Part shown: positions 22,670-35,515 of the stretch, one piece after another | Numbering within the stretch: position 1 is the first letter of the stretch | How the letters are laid out: every line of letters starts with the position of its first letter | Assembly: GCA_933207985.1 (NCBI GenBank) | Contig: OW240913.1 | Span: forward strand, 100,922,496 to 100,986,495 | Length of the DNA stretch: 64,000 nucleotides | Direction of reading: 5' to 3' | Source of the DNA: Pelobates cultripes | Lineage: Eukaryota; Chordata; Amphibia; Anura; Pelobatidae | Translations under genes and position numbers: made by a program | The notes under the pieces: model-generated | Told to the model about the DNA's origin: nothing | The model's database searches: none | Seen by the model: the letters and a program-made list of their open reading frames with translations, nothing else

Positions 22670-23335
22670 GTGGTAATGTCTGTGTGTGTGTCTGTGAGTA
22701 AATGTGAGTGAATGAGTATGTGTATCTGTGAGTGAATGTGTGTGTATGTCTATGAGTGTGTGTATGTATGTGTGTTTCTAAGTGAATGTGTGTGTGTCTG
22801 TAAGTGTGTGTGTCTAAGTGAATGTGTGTGTGTGTCTAAGTGAATGTGTGTGTGTGTGTGTGTCTGTGAGTAAATGTGTGTGTCGGTCAGTGAGTTTGTG
22901 CGTCTGTCAGTGAGTGTCCGAGTAATGGTGTATGTCTGTCTATCAGTGTTTTAAATCAGTGAGTGAGTTTGTGTTTGTCATTGTTTGTCAGTGTCATAGG
23001 CGTGCGCACGGGGTGTGCCGGGTGTGCCTGTGTGTCTGCTAGTGAGTGTCAGTGAGTGTGTTAGTTTTTGTGTGTGTGTTACTGTGTGTGTTAATTGGTG
23101 TGTATGTTATTGAGTGTGTGTCTGCTTTTGAGTGTGTCTGCTAGTGAGTGTCAGTGTTTGTTAGTTTGTGTGTCTGTTAGTAAGTCTGTTTGGTGTCAGT
23201 GAGTTTGTGTTTGTCAGTGAGAGTGTATGTTTTGTAAGTGAGTGTGTATGTATGTCTGTAACTGAGTATGTCTCTGTCAGTAAATGTGTGTGTCTGTTAG
23301 CTAGTGTGTATGCATCTGTTCGTATGTGTGCGTGT
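22670..23335. repeat. TGTGTGTCTGTGAGTGAATG minisatellite
   Basis: Degenerate array of TGTGTCTGTGAGT, AAGTGAATG and GTCAGTGAGTGT units. A foreign GC-rich word, CATAGGCGTGCGCACGGGG followed by TGTGCCGGGTGTGCC, interrupts it at about 22997-23030. Confidence 0.85.
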
Positions 23336-25924
23336 GTTTAAAAGCCCTTCAGCACTTACATTTCTCCAGCGCCGGACTCCCTTGGCGCTGGGGATCATAC
23401 AGAATACACACAATAATAAATCAGTAGACTGTAAATTCCAAAGACTGAGAATTAGTAATAATAAAATGAAATAATAATGGGATGATATGTGTAGCTGTAT
23501 TTTCTGAATTTCTGAATTTTTTATTTTTTTTTATTTTAGGAGGGGTGGAAGAGTTGTACACCTTTTAATAAATGTGATAAAAATACATAAAGTAATAGCA
23601 AGAACGAAAACATTTATAATAGTAGTCACCTGCAATTCAGTTCGAGGCAAGAGACGCTTAATAGCGTCTGATCAGATTATAAACAGCTGTTAACTAGGAA
23701 TATAGCTACTATTATTATTCATGCCATCCACACTTTGCTAACATTTTTATTTCAATATTTTGTCAGAATATATACACAAAGAAAAAAAAATTAAATAAAA
23801 CAGGTCATCATTCTACATGAAAAAACATACATTCTATCATTAATTTGAATTGAATATGCACCTTCCCACCTTCAAAAAACAAACAAACATAACTTTGCTT
23901 GTATCGAACAGTTTACATGCTTGTATCAAGGAATACAGCAAGCCCAAGCTACATTTAATTAATGAAATATTCTGTAGATTTCATAGGGACTGCATCTCTG
24001 GCCTCGAACAAATCAATTGCAACTGCACGGGAGAGATGTGACCACTATTATAAATGTTTTAGTTCTTGCTTTTACTTTTCTCTGATAGTACGTTAGGTGG
24101 TCAGAGGTAAAGAATCATTGCAGCCTGAGGGATGATTGAATGAAAATTGGGGGATGGTAGTATAGCTATGCTGATAGACCAATTTCCCACCACTGCAAGC
24201 CAGTGCAATTGATTGATGAATCCTTGCTCTGTCAAGAGGCAGCCCTTCAGATTTGATCACATAAATACTCATTCAACTCAAATTCTGCTTGACAAGCCCG
24301 GGACAGCTTTGTTCTGTCAGAGATATCATTGGAAGAAAAATGCTCCATTAATCATCCTTAATTAACTTTACCATAGTCTGCTGGAACCAATATGTTCTCT
24401 GGCTAAATCCCTAAGACTTAACTAGGCTTCTATATCTATCAAATTTGAAGCAGTTTAAAGTTGTTCTTTTTGTATCATTCCTATCACTGGAACATTTGGC
24501 AAAAAAAAAGCACAATGTCCAGAAGTTGCAAACTACAACACATTAAATGAATCACTTTATATGGGAAATGAAAATGAAGTTATTGGATCTTGCACCAATA
24601 ATGCATCTTATTATACCTGTACTAGATGTTCTATAGCATATTGAATAAATACGGATTTTAAACAACTAATGTAAAAAAATCAAACTGTATCCATAGTGCA
24701 TTTGTATTGTTTTTGACATTAAAGTGATCGTGTCACAGCAAATAACAAAATTGTAGCGCTGTTCATTTAATCTATACATTATGTTCGCAAAGAACTAACA
24801 AATGTATCTATTAATAAAGTTATTTTGCATAATTCACCAAGGTGTGGAGTTCGTTGGTTAGGAAAAAAAATGCAAAGATGGCTGCCATTAAGGGATGTGA
24901 ATTGCTTTGTGTGTAGCCCCTGTTCCCCAAATGCCATTTATGACTTTCGGGGCTCAGAAGGCTGGCACATTTTATAAATTATGTTATGCACACTTCAAGC
25001 TTTGTCATTTTTACATACATTTTACATATAACATCCCTTTAAAAATGTTTTTAAACACAATGTAAAATGTGTTTTACACAAGGTACAGTCCCTTATTATA
25101 ATGCGTGTTCTCTCACATTGCAAGGGTGGAATTGCTGGCAGTTCTTATATAGTTCCTCTTGATTTTAGGGTAGCTTGACAGCCATATGTGTGCAATCTAT
25201 AGCCCTTATTCCCCATGTCCCAACCTTCATTGCATGAGGGAATGGATATGAACATCTGATAGCAAGTCCTAACGGCAGTGAAATAATGTCCCAGCACCCT
25301 AGACAAGGTGGATAGAGATATTACCCTCACAACACCCTCCATCCTCTGGACGCAAAGAAACGTATGCAACTAAACATCCAATCCATCCCAGGTAATGCCT
25401 TATGCCTCTGGGACATTGGCTCCAAGTCAAGCTATACCTCTCCACTCCACAAGTCAAGCTATACCTCTCCACATCTCTCATTGATTCTTGTAAAACTCTC
25501 TGGTGTCTGATGTTAGAGGCCCTGCTTTATCTCCCTGATCTGTATGGCTTGCTGTCCCTGATGTTGCTGAGGCTCCATGATAAAATGTCTTCTCTTCTTA
25601 ATGAAATAGAAATACTGATTTGTTTTGGGGAGGATGGGGAATTAATGATCTCAACGAGTGACATGGGTGTTTCCACGCTTGTAGTTGTACTTTCATGTGT
25701 GTATGTACAGTGATTGTAAGAATTAGTATTGTTTTTATAGTTGTATTGCATTTAACAATGGTAATGAATCATTAATTATAGCTATGAATTTGGCAAAGAT
25801 AAAATATCAGCAGTAACATACATTGCACCTGCCATGTCTGCACCATATAGATTTAGACATATAGCAATAGCTGCCCAGTCACTAGTATTTAATAACAGCG
25901 AGCAGCTACTGGCTGCTCACTGTT
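23336..25924. other. Unique DNA; possible conserved non-coding block
   Basis: No gene seen. 24116-24420 has a mixed, non-repetitive composition with homeodomain-like TAATTAA and TTGATTGATGAATC words. That resembles a conserved non-coding element, but I cannot compare genomes. The 103-codon plus-strand frame at 25402-25713 has no recognisable domain. Confidence 0.4.
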
Positions 25925-26170
25925 TAGTAGAGATGTCTTCACTGTTTCGCAGACATGTTATTACTGTTTGGTATATATGCACTGTTTAGTAGACATGTTA
26001 TCACTGGTATACATGCACTGTTTAGTAGACATGTTATCACTGTATACATGTTATCACTGGTATACATGCACTGTTTAGTAGACATGTTATCACTGTTTGG
26101 TCTACGTGTACTGATTAGTAGACATGTAATCACGGTTTGGTATACATGCACTGTTTAGTTGACATGCCTC
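25925..26170. repeat. GTTTAGTAGACATGTTATCA minisatellite
   Basis: Units with ACTGTTTAGTAGACATGTTA separated by TCACTGGTATACATGC-like spacers, about seven copies, unevenly spaced. Frames on both strands stay open by chance. Confidence 0.85.
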
Positions 26171-26575
26171 CATTGTTTAATGGAGATGTCATGTTTTTAT
26201 CCATAAAAAAAACATTTATCAACTGCTTTTTGCTGTTGAATTAAATAAGCCCATTTCAGGGTCTGTAAATCCTTTAAAAATTATATTGAATCACCGAATG
26301 CAATATTTTCAATGGGAAATATCTGAATGATTGTGAAAGTTTTTGAAACTACCTGAAAGTCAACGTAATTTGAAACAAAATTGATTTGCTCCCTATAAGC
26401 TTAAAATAGCTTGTATTAAATCGCTCTGAACTGTTAAAAGGTCCATCAGGAGTTGAAAGTCGCCATTGTCACCTATCGCCTGATATTAAATCAACCCCAT
26501 AATTCCTTGGAAAATGATAAACCAAGAACATCAGTTGTCTTCTACACTTTTATTTCACATGTTATAGGAACTTAA

Positions 26576-27120
26576 AGGGACTCTCCAGTGCCAAGAAAAC
26601 AATCTGTTTTCCTGGCACTGCAGGTCCCCTCTCGCTCCCACCTCCCATTCCCGGTTGCTGAAGGGGTGAAAACCCCTTCAGTCACTTACCAGAGGCAGCG
26701 ACATGTTCCACGTCGCTGCTTCTTCCTCCGCCACCACTCCTCCCCCTCATTACGTCAGCTGGCGGGGGACACTGATCCCACCCGCCGGCAGGGGAGACCT
26801 AATGCCGCGCATGCGTATTAGACCTCTCCATAGGAAAGCATTGAAAATGCTTTTTAATGGTTTCCTATGGGGATTTTAGCAACACTGGAGGTCCTTACAC
26901 AGCGTGAGGACGTCCAGCGACGCTATAGAACAGATAATCTGTGCTATGATTCCGGAAGTGCCTCTAGAAGACAGCCACTAGGGGAGGACTTAACCCTGCA
27001 AGGTAATTATTGCAGTTTATGAAAACTGCAATAATTACAGTTGCAGGGTTAAGGGTAGTGGGAGTTGGCACCCAGACCACTCCAATGGGCAGAAGTGGTC
27101 TGGGTGCCTGGAGATTCCCT
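26576..27120. mobile_element. TTAA-flanked MITE
   Basis: 545 bp with TTAA at 26572-26575 and 27121-27124. Left AGGGACTCTCCAGTGCC, right GGTGCCTGGAGATTCCCT. Internal CCAAGAAAACAATCTG / TTTTCCTGGCACT boxes near the left end, and CCCAGACCACT / AGTGGTCTGGG near the right, form subterminal hairpins shared with the other TTAA MITEs in this window. Non-coding. Confidence 0.85.
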
Positions 27121-27124
27121 TTAA

Positions 27125-28303
27125 TTAGCACAGTGAAAGCACCATTTAATTACCAGTGAAAAACAATACGCAGGCTAGCAATCTCCATATCTGGAAATAA
27201 TAAATGTACTTTTATTATAAATGTTTCACAGTCCTGCAAAAAAAAAAAAAAACAACCATGCAGATCACATTATAAAAGTACAAAAATGTATACAAAACCA
27301 GTAACAACATTTTTTTTGTACTTCAAAGGTTTTCAATGAGAACAAAAGGAAGCCCATTAGATTGACTTGTTCACACGCATGAAATTTGTCTTTCATGACA
27401 GGTGAGCGAGGAGAGTTCACAAGCCTTTCCACGCCAGGCAAACAATGAGCTATTGAAATTAACTTATCATCACATTAGACCTGTTTTGCGCAGAAACATA
27501 TGTTAACCAGCAATAGGCCAAGGTTCATGTATATATTATAAAAAAAATGTTTTTTTTTTCATGCCACATAAATATTATATTTTCAACAATATTTAAAGCA
27601 GTTGGTAACGAGAAACCAAATCTTTTCTTACATTTAAGATGCAATCATCAAAAAGGTTCTGATGACAACTGAGGACTCCTAGGGTTATGTGACTCCAATT
27701 AAATGCTTTTACCTAGCGTCATGATGGACCTTATAGAGAATTTTTAAAAATATTGATCTAAAAAAAATCTAACATATTCTTTTAAAACTACATCTCCAAA
27801 TGTGTATCCTAAAATATCAGTACAGTCAGTCGAGCACATAATGCACTACTTTCACAAGTGCACTTTAACTTGATGGATGTAAGTTTTTATTATGCACAAG
27901 TAATCAGGTAGCATTGCGTAGGTTGCTGATGGAAATCTGGACTAAGCAAGCTATACTAAACTATTTTTGTTTATAAGCAGTTAAAGCACTGAGCTGCATT
28001 GGATGAATTCAGTCTGGAAATAAAATCAAAGCCCCATTAGACTTCTCGACAGGGGGCTCATTGCCCCAATTGCTCAGATCCCCAGGAGATGCCACTTGAT
28101 CAGAGAACAGCCATTCTTATATTGCTTATATTTAGTTTGCTATGTTTTATATAAATTGTTTTCACTTCCAACTTAATGCGTGAAATAGAAAACTATAAAT
28201 ACACATAAAGAGGGAATCGAAGCACATTATCCTCATGTAACTCAAATATACAAAACACTCAGTATATAAATGTTCAATATACAAAATCTGAAATATTTAC
28301 TTA

Positions 28304-28338
<35 letters not shown>

Positions 28339-30229
28339 GTATTCACTAACCAAGAGATTTAGATACTATGTCAGTGTGGCATTCTAGTCCAAAGCACACA
28401 TCAACTCAAAGTGTGTCTGTCACGACAAACGTGTAACGGTTTCAATGTATTTGCTGCTAATACTATTTAGGTAAAAGCTCACCCCTAACTCAGTTACGTC
28501 ATCGAGCAATGCACAACTTACTTAAGTACTTCTATAACTGATGAAAAACAATAAATACAAGTGAAAAGTGAAACGTCTTTATTATCCACAGGTAAAGGGC
28601 CAGACTTAAGAGGTGAAAATTCCATAGATTTGTTTGCACCATAACCACATTAAAAAGCTTTAGTGCTTTGAGCACCCAATTTAATTGTTTGGATTTTTTT
28701 GGAGGGTCATTTAGGCATATGAGTAGCTATTTCTAAAGTAGTGAGTCATGCTGGTTCATAGGCCTCATTTCTCATTTTAAAAACTGAAAAACAAATGCAG
28801 AAGAAAAATACAGATTACGGGAATTTATTACTGTCATCAGTGTGAATATCCATATTTATAATATGCTTTCATTTTTGTGATTTCTACCTCTATTTTCTTT
28901 TTATGATGAATATTTAGCTAAAAACATGTCACCTCACTAAAAGGTGGGCTGTTATAAATTGATAAAGGATTGATAAATGATTTGTCACATATAGGCCAAA
29001 GCAGCAGATTCAGATTAAAATTCCAGCTCAGGCTTTTTGTTAACGAAGTGAAGCTCCTTGAGCTGTAGAATGAACACAGAGGTTCCAGTGATGAAGAGCA
29101 TCAAGTAAGCATATCTACATTTAGTCGTTGCACACAAAGCCAGGATGGCTCCTTGCTGGTATTCGCAAAACATACAATGACCCCAAAAGCAGAATAGCTT
29201 CATTAATTGTTTCAAAATGATTTTATTTAATAATCTATTACATATATTGCCAGACCTTTTTCTTTCTTATTTTGCATCATTATAAAAATGTGCTTAATTC
29301 TTCTAGTTTTAACAAATTTGTATAATCGTTCACTCCTGCGCCCCACTCCTAGCTATGCAATCATGCAGGTGTAAACCATATGTGAGAAAGTTAAACAGTC
29401 TATAAATTTATATACAATTGCATGAAATTTTGATGAAATAATAAAAGGTAAATATATTGAGAATACTTTTCTAGCATTTTTTCATTTCATTTTTGATGTA
29501 ATAATGTAATGTAAATTCCATGGTGTAATGCTTCATTGATTAAATCTCTACATGTTAATGCGACATATGAAATATATATATTGCAACGGCTCTCCTAGTC
29601 CATCATCCTTACATTTGTATCAAAGAAAAAAAATGTAAATTAAAAAAATGGACAAAAAATAAAAAAAACTTATTGGTGAAGGAGTACTATAACTGCTCTG
29701 ACTGTGAAATGCTGCTAAAAAAAATCAATACCCTTGGCAATGTAGCACCACACTGTATAAACTCCTTCATGGCTAGTTCTATTTTCCCAGCAGGCACACT
29801 GTCCCTGTATGAGCCAGTTTTATATTTTCAATCTACATAAAAAAACCAAAAACCTTTCAAACAGTTCACCAGACAGCCAGACCGATAATCGGGGTTAAAT
29901 AGCTAATTCTGTAAATCATGTCCCTCAGTCTCATTACCTGATTATGCATCAACTTTTCAGAACACAACATGTTTGCACAAAAACATTAATTCACTAAGAT
30001 ACACAATAACAAACAGATCATCTTCTCTACACTGGAGACAGTGCAAGAAGCAAAGCAAAAAAACCAAACGTTCATATCTGAAGTGAATTTATTACTATAT
30101 GGTGTCCGTTTTGTGAATATTCACAGAAAATGAAATTGCCTTGCTGAGCCGATCAAATGCACTTTACGAGCAGCATTTGACCGAGACTCAAGTCTGACTC
30201 GATTCTCACATGGAAGCGTCTTTAGTGGC
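27125..30229. other. Unique AT-rich DNA with two candidate conserved blocks
   Basis: No gene seen. 27345-27530 and 28000-28125 look compositionally like conserved non-coding DNA (mixed sequence, TAATTAA/TTCATGACA/GATGCCACTTGATC words), but this is an impression only. (AT)n microsatellite at 28307-28335. Confidence 0.4.
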
Positions 30230-30385
30230 TATCAAGAACAGAGCCACTATAGGTGTGTTTAACCCGGCAATGGAACCACTGTAGTTTTACATTGCAGGAT
30301 TAAAGCTTAAAGTCACTGCACCAAAACCACTTAATTGAGATGAAGTGGCCTGGATGTCTTTAGTGGTCCTGTAAGGCCTTACATA
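30230..30385. mobile_element. TTAA-MITE fragment (diverged)
   Basis: Contains GCCACTATAGGTGTGTTTAA, AACCACTGTAGTTTTACATTG, GGATTAAAGC, AAGTGGCCTGGATG and TAGTGGTCCTGTAAGG. These are diverged versions of words in the TTAA MITE family seen at 31948 and 35154. Confidence 0.5.
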
Positions 30386-30798
30386 CCATCTTGTACAGGT
30401 GGCACATTTAGTGGTGATATGTGGCTGGGAAACGAGTCCTGTATGAAACTACTCTTTTTTTAACATTGTTATAATATTATGTTATTATATTGTTTTATAT
30501 ATATATAAAACAAACTGCAAATGTCCAATGTTTCATAATTATTATAAATACAGAAATTTAGAAAATTCCTTCTTTTTCTTTAATACTCTACTGCTACTTC
30601 ACTGAACTTAAGCAAATGCTGACTTTGGTTTTCCTGTCATTTTAAATAAAAAAGTCACCATGACGAGACAGGGGCTTTTTATTTTAATTGACAATGTGAT
30701 CATTTAACCCAAAACAAGGAGAGTCAATTTAATCAAACCTATTACTTCTCTTCCACTTGGTAAAATAACAAGGCACACGCTGTTACCAAGATGTCACT

Positions 30799-31360
30799 CA
30801 GGGGGGACTGACCACTCGGGCATATCGGTCTTGGACCGAGGGCCTGAGACAGCAAGGGGCCCGACCGCACAGCCATGCTCCAGCTGGAGAGATTAGAGAT
30901 CTCTCCAACTGGAACGGCAAATTAAAAAAAAAAAAATAGGTTGTGGGGCCCCTGATGGAGCACAGGGCCCCACAACCTACCGCTCAGCATATTACCCCCA
31001 CCTCCCTCCCACTTAATGAGACCTGGCAGCATTACCTCCTCTCCCTCTCTGCCGTATTATATGATAAGTTATATTTAAGCTCAATGAAGTGGTCTGGGTG
31101 CCAGGTCCCTCGGGTTTTAACCCTTCAGATGTAAACATAGCAGTTTCACAAAAAACTGCTATATTTACTTAGCAGGGTTAATCCAACCTCTAGTGGCTGT
31201 CTTCCTGACCCTTAGGGCACTATAGTGTCAGGACAACCACTTTGTTTTCCTGACACTATAGTGATCCTTTAACATTTATTTGATGCACATATATTTGGCC
31301 TTCAAAGGGCCTGGGATATAATTTTGCCCGGGGGCCCCAAAGGCTCTCAGTCCGCCCCTG
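30799..31360. mobile_element. hAT-type MITE with nested insertion
   Basis: Ends CAGGGGGGACTGA and its inverse TCAGTCCGCCCCTG. Flanked by ATGTCACT (30791-30798) and ATGTCACC (31361-31368), an 8-bp duplication with one change. Subterminal GGGCCC-rich segments pair with each other (GGTTGTGGGGCCC / GGGCCCCACAACC around 30950-30980). A TTAA MITE fragment is inserted inside. No coding capacity. Confidence 0.85.
31079..31268. mobile_element. Truncated TTAA MITE nested in the hAT MITE
   Basis: Begins abruptly at GCTCAATGAAGTGGTCTGGG, missing the usual left 35 bases, and ends ...GACACTATAGTGATCCT followed by TTAA (31269-31272). Very similar to the copy at 55594-56054, but with the middle deleted. Confidence 0.8.
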
Positions 31361-31947
31361 ATGTCACCCATATTATTAGTTGAGCAGTATCCAGAAGTAG
31401 TTCCTATCTTGTTATAAGCCATTGAGAAAGTAGTTATATAAAATTTTCCTGAATTCATTACTGTCCTCAAAGAGGCTTACAGATAATACTAATGAACCAA
31501 AGACTCCTTATAAAAGGAACAACCCAGCTAATATCTGTGACCTATTTTAATTTTTTATACGCCGTTATATGAATGTGTGTTAAGACTTGTTCCATTCCAC
31601 ATTAAAATAATAAAGTTGTGAGCAGGGCTCCTAAAACCCTCTCCATTTTTCATTATCTGTTATACTATATTTTGTTAGACCCTTATTTTGATAAATTATT
31701 TTAATTCATTCATTTTGAGATGTATGGTGTGTAAAGTACTGACCAAAGGACAAAAGATCTAATTTTTGTAGTAGGAATGTAAAACAAATAATAATTATAA
31801 GTTTATTAAAAGAGAACAATGACATTTCACTGTGTATGGGATTGTTAGTTGTGTTCGATAAAGCTCTGCTGTGTAATATTATCACTGGCATTTGTATAGC
31901 ACCAATAATTTCACGGCAATTAACAAATGTACAATGGGATTATTTAA

Positions 31948-32397
31948 AGGACCACTATAGGCTTCAGCTCAATGAAGTGGTCTGGGTGCCAGGTCCCTCT
32001 AGGGTTAACCCTGCCTGCTGTAAACATAGCAGTTTCAGAGAAACTGCTATGTTTACATATGGGTTAATCCAGCCGCTAGTGGCTGTCTCATTGACAGCTG
32101 CTAGAGGCGCTTATGCGCTTCTCACTGTGATTTTCACAGTGAGAAGACACCAGCGTCCATAGGAAAGCATTGAGAATGCTTTCCTATGGACTGACTGAAT
32201 GCGCCCATGGCTCTTGCCGCGCATGCGCATTCAGAGGAGAAGGAGAGTCCCCAGCGCCGAGGGAGCCTGGCGCTGGAGAAAGGTAAGGATTCCTCCCCCT
32301 AGAGCTCGGCGGTAGGGGGGCCATTAAGGTGGGGGCACCGTCAGGGCACTATAGTGCCAGGAAAACAAGTTTGTTTTCCTGGCACTATGGTGGTCCT
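31948..32397. mobile_element. TTAA-flanked MITE
   Basis: 450 bp with TTAA at 31944-31947 and 32398-32401. Left AGGACCACTATAG, right CACTATGGTGGTCCT. Subterminal hairpins: AAACATAGCAGTTTC / GAAACTGCTATGTTT near the left and CCAGGAAAACAAG / TTTGTTTTCCTGG near the right. Also a CTTTCCTATGG pair and a GCGCATGCGCAT box. Non-coding. Confidence 0.9.
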
Positions 32398-32541
32398 TTA
32401 ACAATAAATTGGCAAACAAAAATAATGTTATGAAGAAAGTCCTGCTCTAACCAGCGTACAAACTAGAGATATGATTACATTTTGTATAGTGATAATGGAT
32501 GGGTAGCTGCACTGGTAGAGCGTCTCACTTGATACAGATGC

Positions 32542-34212
32542 TTATACTCAGAAGTAGATGTAGGAGTCATAATACTCAGAAGTAGATGTAGGGATCATAA
32601 TACTCAGAAGTAGACGTAGGAGTCATAATACTCAGAAGTAGATGTAGGGATCATAATACTCAGAAGTAGATGTAGGGGTCATAATACTCAGAAGTAGATG
32701 TAGGGGTCATAATACTCAGAAGTAGACGTAGGAGTCATAATACTCAGAAGTAGATGTAGGGATCATTATACTCAGAAGTAGATGTAGGAGTCATAATACT
32801 CAAAAGTAGATGTAGGAGTCATAATACTCAGAAGTAGATGTAGGAGTTATAATACTCAGAAGTAGATGTAGGAGTCATAATACTCAGAAGTAGATGTAGG
32901 GATCATTATACTCAGAAGTAGATGTAGGAGTCATAATACTCAGAAGTAGATGTAGGGATCATTATACTCAAAAGTAGATGTAGGAGTCATAATACTCAGA
33001 AGTAGATGTAGGAGTTATAATACTCAGAAGTAGATGTAGGAGTTATAATACTCAGAAGTAGATGTAGGGATCATAATACTCAGAAGTAGATGTAGGGATC
33101 ATTATACTCAGAAGTAGATGTAGGAGTCATAATACTCAAAAGTAGATGTAGGAGTCATAATACTCAGAAGTAGATGTAGGAGTTATAATACTCAGAAGTA
33201 GATGTAGGAGTCATAATACTCAGAAGTAGATGTAGGGATCATAATACTCAGAAGTAGATGTAGGAGTCATAATACTCGAAAGTAGATGTAGGGGTCATAA
33301 TACTCAGAAGTAGATGTAGGGGTCATAATACTCAGAAGTAGATGTAGGAGTCATAATACTCAGAAGTAGATGTCGGAGTCGTAATACTCAGAAGATGATG
33401 TAGGGGTCATAATACTCAGAAGTAGATGTAGGAGCCATAATACTCAGAAGATGATGTAGGGGTCATAATACTCAGAAGTAGATGTAGGAGCCATAATACT
33501 CAGAAGATGATGTAGGGGTCATAATACTCAGAAGTAGATGTAGGGATCATAATACTCAGAAGATGATGTAGGAGCCATAATACTCAGAAGTAGATGTAGG
33601 GGTCATAATACTCAGAAGTAGATGTAGGAGCCATAATACTCAGAAGATGATGTAGGGGTCATAATACTCAGAAGTAGATGTAGGGGTCATAATACTCAGA
33701 AGTAGATGTAGGGGTCATAATACTCAGAAGTAGATGTAGGGATCATAATACTCAGAAGTAGATGTAGGAGCCATAATACTCAGAAGTAGATGTAGGAGCC
33801 ATAATACTCAGAAGTAGATGTAGGGATCATAATACTCAGAAGTAGATGTAGGAGCCATAATACTCAGAAGTAGATGTAGGAGCCATAATACTCAGAAGTA
33901 GATGTAGGGATCATAATACTCAGAAGTAGATGTAGGAGCCATAATACTCAGAAGATGATGTAGGGGTCATAATACTCAGAAGTAGATGTAGGGGTCATAA
34001 TACTCAGAAGTAGATGTAGGAGCCATAATACTCAGAAGTAGATGTAGGAGCCATAATACTCAGAAGTAGATGTAGGAGTCATAATACTCAGAAGTAGATG
34101 TAGGGGTCATAATACTCAGAAGATGATGTAGGAGTCATAATACTCCATAGTTGTTATAGGAGTCATAATACACTCTAGTTGATGTAGGGGCATAGTATTG
34201 CATAGTAGAATA
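32542..34212. repeat. 28-bp minisatellite, about 60 copies
   Basis: The unit is ATAATACTCAGAAGTAG + ATGTAGGRRYC. Four endings (GGAGTC, GGGATC, GGGGTC, GGAGCC) are mixed. The GGAGCC ending and the GAAGATGATG variant appear only from about 33,380 onward, and ATTATACTC only in the left half. The last three units decay into TACTCCATAGTTGTTATAGG. No spacers differ between units, so it is not a CRISPR array. Confidence 0.95.
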
Positions 34213-35149
34213 AGGGATGCATATATTTCGAGTGTGTAAAGATGTTGTTTGAAAGATCATTTCATTCTATATATTTGTGTCTTAGTATATAAAATACCGA
34301 GACATGGGTACTAGAAAAGGGCAGTTAAGGTTTTAGCAAACCAATGTAACAAAGTTGGAAATCTAACTTAAGTTAACATATTTTGTGGTGAGACTGCAGG
34401 GACATGATCTATACACCAACACTGCCTTATTAAGCTAAAGTTGTTTTGGTGACCATAGTGTCCCTTTCATAACAACTAATTTAGTTTCTGGCTTTTATTT
34501 ATTTAGAGAGAAACAATGATATATTTAATAAAAAATAATAATTAAATAATAATAATAATAATAATGTTTTCCAGTTGCAGAATGTACATGTCAGTCTAAC
34601 CAAATGATGTAACGAAGATAAACCCAGTTTTACTTCTCATCAATATGTATATATTGTGTACTAAAGTTTAAATGTTTTGAAAGTTAATATCTCCAAAGCA
34701 TCAAGCCACTTCTCCTTCATAGTTAAAATATTCCTTGTTTACCTCCCTCTCCCCCACCTTTTTGTGGCCAATATTCATCTATTCAAAACAAGAAAAGATA
34801 GAAATAAAAGAAAATAATGGCAGATACAACTTAGCATTGTTACAGAGCTCAAAAAGGTGCCCAGCTGGAAAGGAACTGATCCTATTAAAAACACACACGG
34901 AATCTAAATCAATATAACTACTTACTTACTTCCTGACTTAAACAATAGTCTTGGTGCCATCTGCTCATCAGCAGCAACACTGCACACCCATGAGTGAGCC
35001 AAGCAGTGTACCCATGCCCAGCACAAAACAAAGGTTACCTCCATTGTTTGCTGTGATTGTAAGTAAAGGTATTTATATGCTACTAGTTTATTTTTGTTTG
35101 CTTGGTTTTTGCTGCTTTTTTTTTAAATTTAAATAAGCTAATTTTGTGC
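34213..35149. other. Unique DNA with a MITE scrap
   Basis: 34390-34467 matches the right end of the 7468-7986 MITE (GACATGATCTATACACCAA ... TTAAGCTAAAGTTGTT). (AAT)n at 34540-34566. Otherwise AT-rich with no gene seen. Confidence 0.55.
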
Positions 35150-35153
35150 TTAA

Positions 35154-35511
35154 AGGACCACTATAGTCACCCAGACCACTTCAGCTCAATGAAGTGGTCT
35201 GGGTGCCAGGTCCAACTAGTTTTAACTCTGCAGCTGTAAACATAGCAATTGCAGAGAAACTGCTATGTTTACACTGCAGGGTTAATCCAGCCTCTAGTGG
35301 CTGTCTCCCTGACAGCCACTAGAGGCTGCTTCTGCAATCCTCAATGCGAAAATCGGTTTGAGGAAAGGTCACCAGCACCGAGGGAGCTCGGCGTTGGATT
35401 AAGGGAAGTTCCTGAAGGGGTTTTAACCCCTTCAGCCCAGCAGGAGGGGGGAATGAATAATCCTATAGTGCCAGGAAAACGGGTTTGTTTTCCTGGCACT
35501 ATAGTGCTACT
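35154..35511. mobile_element. TTAA-flanked MITE
   Basis: 358 bp with TTAA at 35150-35153 and 35512-35515. Left AGGACCACTATAGTCACC, with CCCAGACCACTTCAGCTCAA self-pairing with GAAGTGGTCTGGG; right CCTGGCACTATAGTGCTAC. Same family as 31948-32397 but without the long middle segment. Confidence 0.88.
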
Positions 35512-35515
35512 TTAA

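Noticed and set aside
25402..25713. Plus-strand 103-codon frame
   Set aside because: It contains a short internal duplication and no recognisable domain; its length is plausible by chance in 64 kb.
32496..32545. tRNA-like 5' half (GGGTAGCTGCACTGGTAGAG followed by CGTC) at the left edge of the 28-bp array
   Set aside because: It resembles an A box and D arm, but there is no B box, no T arm and no acceptor pairing downstream; probably chance or a very short tRNA-derived scrap.
32542..34212. Possible CRISPR array
   Set aside because: The units are contiguous 28-bp minisatellite copies without distinct spacers, and the context is vertebrate.
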